DNA of 40,528 bases from Novosphingobium sp. (GTDB lineage Bacteria > Pseudomonadota > Alphaproteobacteria > Sphingomonadales > Sphingomonadaceae), in assembly GCF_027489515.1 (NCBI RefSeq), contig NZ_JAIXZS010000074.1, positions 1 through 40,528 of the forward strand, written 5' to 3'. Below the pieces are notes generated by a model that searched no databases, was not told where the DNA came from, and worked only from the letters and a program-made list of their open reading frames with translations. How positions within the stretch are numbered: the stretch's first letter is position 1; every line of letters begins with the position of its first letter. Made by a program: the position numbers and the translations under genes. Shown one piece after another: positions 7,622 through 16,045 of this stretch.

Positions 7622-8646
7622 TGCGGCGATGGTTGGTGGCGGGGCTGGTGGCAGGGCTCATTCTGACAGCCCTGCCGCAGTCTGCGCCCGCAGCACCGGT
7701 GACGGCCAGCGTTGCAGCAAAAGGCGAGACAGTGCCGGTCGGGACCGCCGCAGCCGATGCGGCGGACGATCCGGCGATCTGGCACGATCCGCGGCGCCCC
7801 GCGCGCAGCCTTATCGTCGCCACCGACAAAAAGGCCGGGCTCTACCTTTACGGCCTCGATGGCAAGGTGCGCGATTTCTCACCCGATGGGCGGCTCAACA
7901 ATGTCGATCTCGTCGACATGGGCTGGCGCGGAGTGATCGTGGTGGCCAGCGACCGCAATGACGAGGCGGCGGCGCGGCTGCGACTTTATCAGCTCGACAC
8001 GCGGCGCACGAAGCTGCGGCCACTCGGTACGATAAGTGGCGGCGCGGGCGAGGCCTATGGCGTGTGCTTGATGCGCGTCGGCGCGGGGGTGCATGCGTTC
8101 TCGGTGCTGAAGGACGGCACGGTGACGCAAGTGGCGATCAGCTTGCGTGGGTTGGCCCCACGCGGGCGGATCGTCCGACAGCTGAAACTCGCGACGCAGA
8201 CGGAAGGCTGTGTGGTCGATCCGCGCAGCCGCACGCTGTATGTGGGCGAGGAGGATCGCGGCATCTGGGCGTTCGATGCACGCGCCGGTGGTGCGGTGAC
8301 GGGGCGTCTTGTCGCGGCGGTGGACGGGGCGCAGCTTGTCGCCGATGTCGAAGGTCTGGCACTGGCACCTGCCGGGCGGCACGGTGGCTGGCTGATTGCC
8401 TCGAGCCAAGGCGACAATGCTTATGCGCTCTATCGCTTGCCGGGATTGGAGCCCGCCGGACGGTTCCGCATCGCCGCGGGCAAGCTGGGCTCGACGGAGG
8501 AAACGGACGGCATCGCCTTCCATCCCGGCCGCTTCGGACGGCGCTATCCGCGCGGACTGCTGGTCGTGCAGGACGGCAACAACGCGCCTGCCGCGCAGAA
8601 CTTCAAGCTCGTTTCATGGAGCGATGTGCTCCAGGTGGTGCGCTAG
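7621..8646 (+). CDS. Beta-propeller phytase (3-phytase, BPP family)
   Basis: 341 residues with an N-terminal signal peptide (MRRWLVAGLVAGLILTALP, then APAAP). Family motifs lie along the propeller: DDPAIWHDP and TDKKAGLYLYGLDGKV early, RLNNVDL, then EGCVVDPRSRTLYVGEEDRG, VADVEGLALAP, LIASSQGDNAYALYRL, EETDGIAFHP and GLLVVQDGNN. The many acidic residues match the Ca2+ and phosphate binding sites of known beta-propeller phytases, which hydrolyse phytate in the presence of calcium. The protein is predicted to act in the periplasm or outside the cell. It overlaps the receptor stop codon by one base, so both are made from one message and release and uptake are probably linked. No Pho-box-like repeat was found upstream of the pair. 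Confidence 0.92.
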   Translation: MRRWLVAGLVAGLILTALPQSAPAAPVTASVAAKGETVPVGTAAADAADDPAIWHDPRRPARSLIVATDKKAGLYLYGLDGKVRDFSPDGRLNNVDLVDMGWRGVIVVASDRNDEAAARLRLYQLDTRRTKLRPLGTISGGAGEAYGVCLMRVGAGVHAFSVLKDGTVTQVAISLRGLAPRGRIVRQLKLATQTEGCVVDPRSRTLYVGEEDRGIWAFDARAGGAVTGRLVAAVDGAQLVADVEGLALAPAGRHGGWLIASSQGDNAYALYRLPGLEPAGRFRIAAGKLGSTEETDGIAFHPGRFGRRYPRGLLVVQDGNNAPAAQNFKLVSWSDVLQVVR

Positions 8647-8684
8647 AGCCTTCCGCGCCAATCCGGGTGACCGTAATCGCCCGC

Positions 8685-9230
8685 CTACTCCGGTCGATCC
8701 ACCTTGCCGACGCTCAGTTCCAGCGCTTCCAGCGTTTGCTGCGCGGAGAATTGGCCGCCTTCACCGGGCGCAGGTCGCACAACGCTCCAGCGCCTCAGTT
8801 CCCTGCCCTCCAATGCCCCGCATCCCTGCGTGATGAACAGGAAGCGCAAGGTGTCCGCCGGCGTCAGGTCCACCGATGTGCCGGCATCGAGTTTGATGCC
8901 CTGAATGACAAGGCCGCGGTGCGGGAGCACGCCGATGGCTTTGTACGCGACACCGCGATCTGCCGAGGGCTTCCACCGCAGCGATTCCGGTCGCATCACT
9001 ATCGGTACCTTGTAGGCGGGCGAGACGTAGGCTGGCGGCGCGCTCTTCACGGTCCTGCGAACGCCCGGTTTCGGCGTAGCCAGACATTCGCAGCCGCGGC
9101 GCGGAACGGCAAAAATGTCCCACGAGGCGGCGTTCGTTTCCGGCTGCAGCAAACCAGATCCCCGCGCCAGTTGAGCCGAGCTGTTTTGTAACGTTCCTTT
9201 GAAGGCGGCGCCGCGGCGGGAGCCATTCAT
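8685..9230 (-). CDS. Cupin-like hypothetical protein
   Basis: 181 residues from the ATG at 9230, which has a strong cggagg eight bases upstream; a TTG eight codons earlier is less likely. The C-terminal part (about 95-175: GVLPHRGLVIQGIKLDAGTS, LTPADTLRFLFITQGCGALE, RELRRWSVVRPAPGEGG) has the strand and turn pattern of a cupin half-barrel. The classic metal-binding histidines of enzymatic cupins are not evident, so a ligand-binding or structural role is more likely than dioxygenase activity. It starts about 30 bases after the LuxR-family gene on the same strand and is probably co-transcribed with it. It converges on the phytase. The family call is tentative. Confidence 0.55.
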   Translation of the reverse strand: MNGSRRGAAFKGTLQNSSAQLARGSGLLQPETNAASWDIFAVPRRGCECLATPKPGVRRTVKSAPPAYVSPAYKVPIVMRPESLRWKPSADRGVAYKAIGVLPHRGLVIQGIKLDAGTSVDLTPADTLRFLFITQGCGALEGRELRRWSVVRPAPGEGGQFSAQQTLEALELSVGKVDRPE

Positions 9231-9263
9231 GAAAACAACCTCCGGGATGTGCAAGCAGGCCGC

Positions 9264-10397
9264 TTATGCCGCAGGAGGGGATCCGCCGCGCAGCAAGGCC
9301 AACAGGCCGGATCGTCCGGCCACGTCGGTCCGGTTGTAGACTGATTTGAGGTACGTGCGCAGTGTTGTCAGCGAAATCGCCATGCGCTCGGCCGCCTCGG
9401 TCGATGATAGGCCGAGCGCCAGAAACACAGCCAGTTCCTGCTCGCGTGCACTGAGCGGCAAGGCGGCGGCATTACCCAGAACGATGGCGGCGAGCGGCGG
9501 ACGACGTTCGAGGCAAACCATGTAGCGCTCGTCAGAGGGGCCACAGCTCTTCCACTCCCCAGCCGGACCGGGGTTGCAGTGTAACACGCGGGCGGTGATT
9601 TCGCCGTGCCGTGTGCGCCGCACTTCGTGGGCCGGCGGGGAAGGCAGGCCGCGCCGGATCGTCGCCGCACGGTCCAGCAGCGCGTGCAGCGCCGGAGTCA
9701 GCTTTTGGCCGAGCGCAGAAAAATCAAAGTCAGGCGAGAAAGCCAGATCGGCGTGCTGCATGGCGAGCGTGATGGCATTGCCCGCCGAATACTCGATCTG
9801 CCCGCCGCCATCGACCAGCAGGTGCGCGCTGTCATCCATGGTGGCGCTGCAGGCGACATCAGGCTTAACCGCTGGGCCCGCCAGCGCGGCGAGCACATGA
9901 TCGTGGATCGCCGCGAGGATGGCGGCCTCACGGCGAGTCCATGTCTGGCGGTTGGTGCTGCGATTGACCATCAGGATGCCGCGCGCGCGGCCACTTGGCT
10001 CCCGGACAACGAGCTCAAGCGAGCCTTCGATGCGATAGGGCCGGAACACGTCGTTGTAGACCAAGGTGCGGCGGAACTCCGGCCCTTCGATCAGCATGCG
10101 CCCCGCCCCGACGCGTGGCGGCAGCGCAGCATACTTGTCCAGCGTAGGCTCACGCGGATCGCGCTCCAACGCCGCATGGTTGCCGACGAACGCATCCATC
10201 GCCTCGGGCAGGTAATCGCGCAGATAGGCATCGCAGGGCCGCCCTTCGCCATCGAGCCAGAAGAAATTGGCAAACGAACAGCCGATCAACCGCTCTACCT
10301 GCGCCGTGATCAGCGCCATTGCCTGATAGGCGGGCAGGCCCAGCGCGGCGGTCAGGCGCAGTTGCTTGAGTTGGGCATTGACGGAAGACGAAGGCAT
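9264..10397 (-). CDS. LuxR-family transcriptional regulator with GAF-like N-terminal domain
   Basis: 377 residues. The C-terminal 60 or so are a LuxR-type helix-turn-helix: LSAREQELAVFLALGLSSTE, then AAERMAISLTTLRTYLKSVY and a final helix. The N-terminal region (about 20-180) has alternating helices and strands (SFANFFWLDGEGRPCDAYL, RGILMVNRSTNRQTWTRREA, AAILAAIHDHVLAAL) typical of a GAF-like sensor; there is no receiver domain. The ligand is unknown and nothing specifically indicates acyl-homoserine lactone binding. The gene diverges from the large RTX gene, with two dyad sequences between them, so it is the best candidate regulator of that protein. The cupin-like gene follows in the same direction. 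Confidence 0.8.
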   Translation of the reverse strand: MPSSSVNAQLKQLRLTAALGLPAYQAMALITAQVERLIGCSFANFFWLDGEGRPCDAYLRDYLPEAMDAFVGNHAALERDPREPTLDKYAALPPRVGAGRMLIEGPEFRRTLVYNDVFRPYRIEGSLELVVREPSGRARGILMVNRSTNRQTWTRREAAILAAIHDHVLAALAGPAVKPDVACSATMDDSAHLLVDGGGQIEYSAGNAITLAMQHADLAFSPDFDFSALGQKLTPALHALLDRAATIRRGLPSPPAHEVRRTRHGEITARVLHCNPGPAGEWKSCGPSDERYMVCLERRPPLAAIVLGNAAALPLSAREQELAVFLALGLSSTEAAERMAISLTTLRTYLKSVYNRTDVAGRSGLLALLRGGSPPAA

Positions 10398-10467
10398 CGG
10401 GCGAGCAGCTCATCGAGACAGACTGAAGACAATATCGCGATCTTGATTATTTGCATTCGACCCAAGT

Positions 10468-10489
10468 TTATCGTTCGCACGAACGGTAA
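10468..10489. promoter_or_regulatory. Imperfect 22-bp dyad, candidate operator 1
   Basis: Left arm ttatcgttcg, two-base centre ca, right arm cgaacggtaa: nine of ten positions pair. It lies between the divergent LuxR-family gene (start 10397) and the RTX gene. Its centre is 40 bases from that of the second dyad, close to four helical turns. Size and symmetry fit a LuxR-family binding site; the assignment is inference. Confidence 0.5.
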
Positions 10490-10508
10490 GGACGGGCAAT
10501 ATCGCAGA

Positions 10509-10528
10509 ATACCTCCATGCGGAGGTAT
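10509..10528. promoter_or_regulatory. Perfect 20-bp dyad, candidate operator 2
   Basis: Arms atacctcc and ggaggtat flank the four-base centre atgc, itself not symmetric. It lies 84 bases upstream of the chosen RTX start codon. The ATG at 10517 inside this dyad extends the RTX frame but is unlikely to be the true start. LuxR-family regulators bind 20-bp dyads of this kind. As RNA it would form an 8-bp hairpin, so a leader-transcript role is an alternative. Confidence 0.5.
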
Positions 10529-10612
10529 TTTGCCATTGCCGCGAAGACTACGATTGAGGCCTGTATGATCGCGGCGTGGGGGCATCCCGCCGATCAAAGG
10601 GGGATGCACGCG

Positions 10613-13600
10613 ATGGTGGATGGAGATTCACAGCTTGAGCCTAACTGGGGCACCGGCCCGGAAGGTGCCACTATACAACTGCTGGATGCCAACACTTACA
10701 AACTCGGGATCGGATCGCTGTCCGATGCCGAGCTGAACGAAATTCTCGCCTATATCCCGTTCACGTCGCATGCGCCCGGCGCGAACTACATCGATATCAA
10801 TGCCAGTCTGGCGGGCTTTGGTGCTAAGACCCAGTTCCATGCCGGCCTGAGCCTCGGCGTCTCGTTGGACTACACCTTCAACCTCGGCTCCACTCAGGCA
10901 ACAGGCTCTGCCACCACAGCGTTCGATGCCCAGTTTGACAGCAACGGCGATGGCCGGGTCGATCTTTACGCCCCCTATGTGCTCGATACAAACAAGGCCG
11001 CCTTTTCGTTCGGCGTACGCAATGTGTTGCCGAAGGACGGCGAGACCGTGCTGGGCTTCGGCATCAACACCAGCGGCGATTTCGGCATCGGCTTCAAGAA
11101 GATCGATGTCTACACCCCCTTTGGTTCGATCTACAAGAATGAGGATAGCTACTTCTTCGGCAGATCGCTTGCATCAAAATCTACCCTCATCGATCTCAAG
11201 CAGGGAGATGCACCGGCCACCTTCTCGACCACCGGGTTTCAAGGCCTGCTGACCACACCGCGTCTGCCCGATCTCTCGGTCAGCGGCAGCGGCACAGGCC
11301 TAGGCGCGATCGGCGTGGCCATCGCGAACCACGCAACCGGGCCCGAGATGGGCGAGCTCAAGGTGCTGCCACTCGAATTCATTCCCGGCATCGGACAGGT
11401 GCTCCGCGGCGGGGAGATTATCGTCAAAAGCGATCCGCTCGATGCGATTGTCGAATGGGATCTGCTGCACCTCTCGTTCAACCTAGGTCTCTCGCTCAAG
11501 CAGGATCTTTCGGTGACGCTGAGCGGCGTGGAAAGCCGGGTGAAAGTGGAGGAGCAAGGGGACGGCGGCGCTTATATCACCAGATTCGATGAGGCCGTCA
11601 CGTTCGGCACGAAGGTTACGCTGCCCTTCTCACAGGGCGACCAGCTCGGCACGAAGATCACCGAGAGCTACACGCTGCACATTCATTCGGACAGCAACGT
11701 CGCACTCTCGGCAGCGGCGACGATCGAGCTCGGGTTGCTATACTTCAAACTGATCTTCAATCCTTATGCCATTCCAGAACAGACAATCGAGAAGTGGCTG
11801 TGGCATCCGCCCGAGAAGGAGCTGTTCAAGGTCACGCAGAGTATAGGCGCAAAGGGTAGCGATTACACGATCACGTTGCCCGACATCGTAACGGTGGTCG
11901 ACACCCACGTCGCAGTGACCGGCACCGATGCGCCCGAAACGCTGGATCTCGCCGAAGGTCAGGTTGGCGTTGATGCGATGGACGGCAACGACACGGTCAA
12001 CGGCAATGCGCTGCGCAACTTCATCGAAGGCGGCAAGGGCGATGACACGCTGAACGGCAACGACGGAAACGACGAAATCCATGGCGGGCTCGGTTCCGAT
12101 ACGATCGAGGGCGGCGCCGGCAATGACATGCTCTTCGGCGACCTTTCGGACCTGAAGCGGCCCGAGACAATCATGGGCGGCACGGGCAACGACGAGATCG
12201 AAGCGTATGGCCCCGGCATCTACGACGGTGGGGCAGGCAACGACCGCCTGACGATCTTCCTTTCCACCAAGGGCGGCCAGACCATCCGTGGCGGCAGCGG
12301 CGCCGACTACCTCAAAGCCAGTTTCGGCCTCATCGGGGGCGGCGTGACGCTGAACCTCTCAGACTCCGGTTCGGGCACGCTGCTCGCAGCCACGGCGATC
12401 CGCGAGGCTGTGACCTACGAAGGGATCGAGACTTTCGATATCTTCGGCAGCTCGGGGAAAGACACCCTCACCGGCAGTGCCAAAAGCGATTACCTCGATG
12501 GTGGCGCCGGCGGCGACACGATAAATGGGGGCGGTGGCGGCGATACGCTTGGCGGGCAGGTAGGCGCCGACCTCATCCATGGCGATGCCGGCGACGACGT
12601 GGTCGCTGGCGATGCCGGAGACGACAAGCTTTTCGGCGATGCGGGTGATGACGGCATCGACGGCGGCGACGGCGAGGACACGGTCCGTGCGGGAACCGGC
12701 GAGGACATCGTCAGCGGCGGCAACGGCGACGACGTGATCTACGTCGACGAAGCGGACGGCGTGCAGGACATTGCCGAGGGCAACGACGGCGACGACACGC
12801 TGCGCGGCGGCACCGGCAAGGACGAGCTGAACGGGGTGGCCGGCAACGACAAGCTCTATGCCGGATCCGACGGCGGCACGCTGTATGGCGGAGACGGCGA
12901 CGACCAGCTTTGGGGCTCTAAGAGTGCGGTGCTCAATGGCGGCGCGGGTAATGACACGTTCAACGTGACCAAGACCATGACTGGCATGCAGGTCTATGGC
13001 GAGGGCGCGAAGTCCAGCAACAACTTTGGTACGGACCGGCTCATCCTTGGAATCGGCGTCTACGGTGTGGCAGAGGCGATCTCAGCGGGCTACCAGTTCG
13101 CTGATTTCGCGCGGGCCAAAGCCGTCTTCTACGATAGCGCGGTTACCCTCACCAACGGCACGACTGTGGAGGGGATCGAAGCCTTCGAAGTGCGTGGCGG
13201 CGGCGGCAGCGATGCCATAGTGACCGGCGCCGGGGACGACGTGGTGCGCGCCGGTTCGGGCAATGACTACATCGACGGACACGGCGGACGCGACGAACTG
13301 TTTGGCGAGGCCGGTGACGACGTTTTGGTCGGCGGTCTGTCAGGCCACTATTTCGGCGGGATCGGCACCGACACGCTCTACATCAAGCTTCCCCAAGGCA
13401 CTGAGTTCGGTACGTCCGAGGGCTTCCACCTTGATGCAGGGGCCGGTGACGTCCAGCTCCAGACGACGGTCGGGGGCGTGACCAAAACCATTCTCCTGCC
13501 CGGCGAAGGCGGCGGCAGCTACGGCACCTACCTTTCCAGTATCGAGCGCATCCACATGACCGGCGGCGGCACGGGCGACGATCAGATCGGAGGCGGGATC

Positions 13601-16045
13601 GGCGATGATGTGCTCTATGGCGGTACTGGCAATGACAGCCTGAGCGGCCGCAACGGCAACGATGCGCTTTACGGCGGGGCCGGGCGCGACCGGGTGCGCG
13701 GCGGCGCGGGCGATGACCTGATCGACATGCGCGATTTCGTCACGCCAGGCGGCTCGGCGAGTCTGGGCGGCGACACGGCCTACGGCGGTGACGGCGACGA
13801 CCTGATCCTTGCCAGCAACAGCGCCAGCACCATCGAAGGCGGCCTCGGCGATGACACGATCAGCGTGGTGAACGGCGGCAACTACGGCGCGTTCATCACG
13901 CGCATCGACGGCGATGCTGGCAACGATCAGATCAGCGGCAGCGATCAGGCCGAGGTGATCTTCGGTGGGCCGGACGACGAGACCATTCGCGCCGACTTGC
14001 GCAGCACCATCGACCTGACCCAAGCGGACGACGATTTCATCCATGGCGGCGGCGGTAACGACGTGATCCGTGGGGGCATCGGCAACGACGTTCTGTTCGG
14101 CGATGGCGGCGCCGACAAGCTCTACGGCGGACGCGGAAACGATGAACTACGTGGAGACGGGCTCGACCAGTTCTTCGGCGGGATCGGTGATGATCTGCTG
14201 GTGCTGGAACCCGGCGCCGCCGCCCCTGCAGCACAGGTCGTGCTTGTCGGTGGGAGCGGTCGGGATACGGCGCGCTTCTCTTATGCAGGGCGCACCACGC
14301 CGCTTTCATTTACCCTCACCAGCAGTACGATTGTCGCACCCGATCTCAAGCTGACCGGGATCGAGACGCTCGACATCACGCTGTCCGGCGGTAACGACTT
14401 TGCCCGCGCGGGTGCCGGAAACGATGTGATCCGCGGCGGGCGCGGCAGTGATCAGATTCTCGGCGGCGCGGGCGATGATATCCTCTACGGCACGGGCCTC
14501 GAAAGCCGCCCGGCCGAAGCTGCTGCAACCTCGGATACGCTGCAAGGCATGGATGGCGATGATCGGCTGGTGTTCGAGAACGGCGGGATCGCCGACGGCG
14601 GCACGGGCACCGACACGCTCGTGGTGATCGGGCTCAATGCCGACCTCGGCCGCGCAGAGTTCACCGCAGGTGGCAGCGGCACCTTTGGCGGGATTGCCTA
14701 CAGCAACCTGGAACGACTGGACTATTCCGCAGACGCGGTGGGTGTCGGCGTGTCGGTTCGCGGCGGGATCAATGCGGACCGGCTACAGGGTGGCGACGCC
14801 AACGACACGCTCGACGGCGACGGTGGCGGCGACACGCTGCTGGGCATGGGCGGTAACGACGTGCTCAAGGTGCGCTCCGTGGTCGGCCTCGCCACACTCG
14901 ACGGCGGCGGCGGTGTTGACCGGGCCGAGATCGACATGGGCACGGCCACGGCCACGGCCAGCTTGTCGATCCAGCTCACCGCGCTCTCGCTGCCGGGCAT
15001 TGACAGTGGCGGACGACCTGCCATCCCGGTCCGGCTGGTTGCGATCGAGCAGATCTTCGTCATCACCGGTTCCGGCAACGACCTTGTGACTGGCGGCACG
15101 CGCGCGGATTCGATCACCACCGGTGGGGGCAACGACCGGGTCAACAGCGGGCTCGGCACAGACGTCGTCGCGTTGGGTGATGGCGATGACCAGCTCACCG
15201 ATCTCGGCGGCAACGGTGACGTGATCGATGCCGGAGGCGGCAACGACCGCGTGACCATCGGCGGCCAGCGCGCTGCAATCGACGGCGGCGCGGGAATCGA
15301 CCGGATCACCGCCGATCTCTCAGCGGCAGGGCCCCTCAATCTCACGCTCACCATCGGCGGGACGGTCGTACTGCCGGTGCGCGGCTGGGGCTTCAAGAGC
15401 TTCGAGGAGTATGCCCTGACCTTCGGCGCGGGCAACGACAGCGTGCGCGCCGACTATGGTCTGCATCTACTCGACGGCGGCGCAGGGACCGATGCACTGG
15501 TTGTCATCACAGATAATTTGGTCAGTTACACCACCGAAGTGCGTGGCGGAGTCACCACGTGGACCTTCGCCAACGGTATGGTCGCGACTGGCTTCGAGAC
15601 CCTTGCCTTCGAGTATCGCCCGCGCACCTTGAATGGCACCGATGGCAACGACACGCTTGTCGGCGGCCCGGGCGACGACCTTCTCGCTGGTGGCAAGGGA
15701 ACTGACACGCTGACGGGCGGCGACGGCGCAGACTCGTTTCGGATCGACCTCTTGCCAACCCGCGGGTCCGGGCCTGACACCATCACCGATTTCCGCGCCG
15801 GCCTTGATCATATTGTGCTCGACAGCCGCGTGTTCACGGCGCTGGCCAGTGATGCCGGTGGCAGGCTGAGCGCAGCGGACTTCGGCACGGGAACTCCTGG
15901 CGCGTCGGCACCACGCGTGCTCTATGATGCCGATAGCGGCCAGCTAAGCTATGATGCTGATGGTCCCGGCGGCAACGCAGCAATCATGCTTGCCCAGCTA
16001 ACTGGCGGACCCGCGCTTTCGGCGGCAGACATTCTGGTGATCTGA
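10613..16045 (+). CDS. Giant RTX (hemolysin-type Ca2+-binding repeat) secreted protein
   Basis: 1810 residues from the ATG at 10613, chosen because aggggg lies nine bases upstream; the frame is open from an ATG at 10517. Residues 1 to about 445 form a beta-rich region I do not recognise, with one EF-hand-like loop DSNGDGRVD at about 109-117. From about 450 to 1715 come many GGxGxDxLxGG calcium-binding nonapeptides in blocks. They are separated by spacers of 50-120 residues that tend to end in a GIE-type turn and a GxGND motif. The C-terminus (DTLTGGDGADSFRID, TITDFRAGLDHIVLD, final SAADILVI) is the usual uncleaved type I secretion tail. There is no Sec signal. The protein is expected to leave through an ABC/HlyD/TolC system, none of which is encoded nearby. 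No enzymatic motif was seen; adhesin, surface-layer, toxin or bacteriocin roles are all possible. Confidence 0.88.
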   Translation: MVDGDSQLEPNWGTGPEGATIQLLDANTYKLGIGSLSDAELNEILAYIPFTSHAPGANYIDINASLAGFGAKTQFHAGLSLGVSLDYTFNLGSTQATGSATTAFDAQFDSNGDGRVDLYAPYVLDTNKAAFSFGVRNVLPKDGETVLGFGINTSGDFGIGFKKIDVYTPFGSIYKNEDSYFFGRSLASKSTLIDLKQGDAPATFSTTGFQGLLTTPRLPDLSVSGSGTGLGAIGVAIANHATGPEMGELKVLPLEFIPGIGQVLRGGEIIVKSDPLDAIVEWDLLHLSFNLGLSLKQDLSVTLSGVESRVKVEEQGDGGAYITRFDEAVTFGTKVTLPFSQGDQLGTKITESYTLHIHSDSNVALSAAATIELGLLYFKLIFNPYAIPEQTIEKWLWHPPEKELFKVTQSIGAKGSDYTITLPDIVTVVDTHVAVTGTDAPETLDLAEGQVGVDAMDGNDTVNGNALRNFIEGGKGDDTLNGNDGNDEIHGGLGSDTIEGGAGNDMLFGDLSDLKRPETIMGGTGNDEIEAYGPGIYDGGAGNDRLTIFLSTKGGQTIRGGSGADYLKASFGLIGGGVTLNLSDSGSGTLLAATAIREAVTYEGIETFDIFGSSGKDTLTGSAKSDYLDGGAGGDTINGGGGGDTLGGQVGADLIHGDAGDDVVAGDAGDDKLFGDAGDDGIDGGDGEDTVRAGTGEDIVSGGNGDDVIYVDEADGVQDIAEGNDGDDTLRGGTGKDELNGVAGNDKLYAGSDGGTLYGGDGDDQLWGSKSAVLNGGAGNDTFNVTKTMTGMQVYGEGAKSSNNFGTDRLILGIGVYGVAEAISAGYQFADFARAKAVFYDSAVTLTNGTTVEGIEAFEVRGGGGSDAIVTGAGDDVVRAGSGNDYIDGHGGRDELFGEAGDDVLVGGLSGHYFGGIGTDTLYIKLPQGTEFGTSEGFHLDAGAGDVQLQTTVGGVTKTILLPGEGGGSYGTYLSSIERIHMTGGGTGDDQIGGGIGDDVLYGGTGNDSLSGRNGNDALYGGAGRDRVRGGAGDDLIDMRDFVTPGGSASLGGDTAYGGDGDDLILASNSASTIEGGLGDDTISVVNGGNYGAFITRIDGDAGNDQISGSDQAEVIFGGPDDETIRADLRSTIDLTQADDDFIHGGGGNDVIRGGIGNDVLFGDGGADKLYGGRGNDELRGDGLDQFFGGIGDDLLVLEPGAAAPAAQVVLVGGSGRDTARFSYAGRTTPLSFTLTSSTIVAPDLKLTGIETLDITLSGGNDFARAGAGNDVIRGGRGSDQILGGAGDDILYGTGLESRPAEAAATSDTLQGMDGDDRLVFENGGIADGGTGTDTLVVIGLNADLGRAEFTAGGSGTFGGIAYSNLERLDYSADAVGVGVSVRGGINADRLQGGDANDTLDGDGGGDTLLGMGGNDVLKVRSVVGLATLDGGGGVDRAEIDMGTATATASLSIQLTALSLPGIDSGGRPAIPVRLVAIEQIFVITGSGNDLVTGGTRADSITTGGGNDRVNSGLGTDVVALGDGDDQLTDLGGNGDVIDAGGGNDRVTIGGQRAAIDGGAGIDRITADLSAAGPLNLTLTIGGTVVLPVRGWGFKSFEEYALTFGAGNDSVRADYGLHLLDGGAGTDALVVITDNLVSYTTEVRGGVTTWTFANGMVATGFETLAFEYRPRTLNGTDGNDTLVGGPGDDLLAGGKGTDTLTGGDGADSFRIDLLPTRGSGPDTITDFRAGLDHIVLDSRVFTALASDAGGRLSAADFGTGTPGASAPRVLYDADSGQLSYDADGPGGNAAIMLAQLTGGPALSAADILVI

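Noticed and set aside
8064..9191. Open frame of 375 codons overlapping the phytase and running antisense to the cupin-like gene
   Set aside because: Out of frame with the phytase and composed mostly of Arg, Ala and Cys without motifs; the cupin-like gene has the better ribosome site.
13340..14044. Open frame of 234 codons antisense to the RTX gene
   Set aside because: Val/Ala/Asp repeats are the reverse reading of RTX nonapeptide codons, not a gene.
12000..15750. Regular DNA repeats considered as a CRISPR or satellite array
   Set aside because: The periodicity is the 27-base coding unit of RTX nonapeptides in an open frame, with variable sequence and no spacers.
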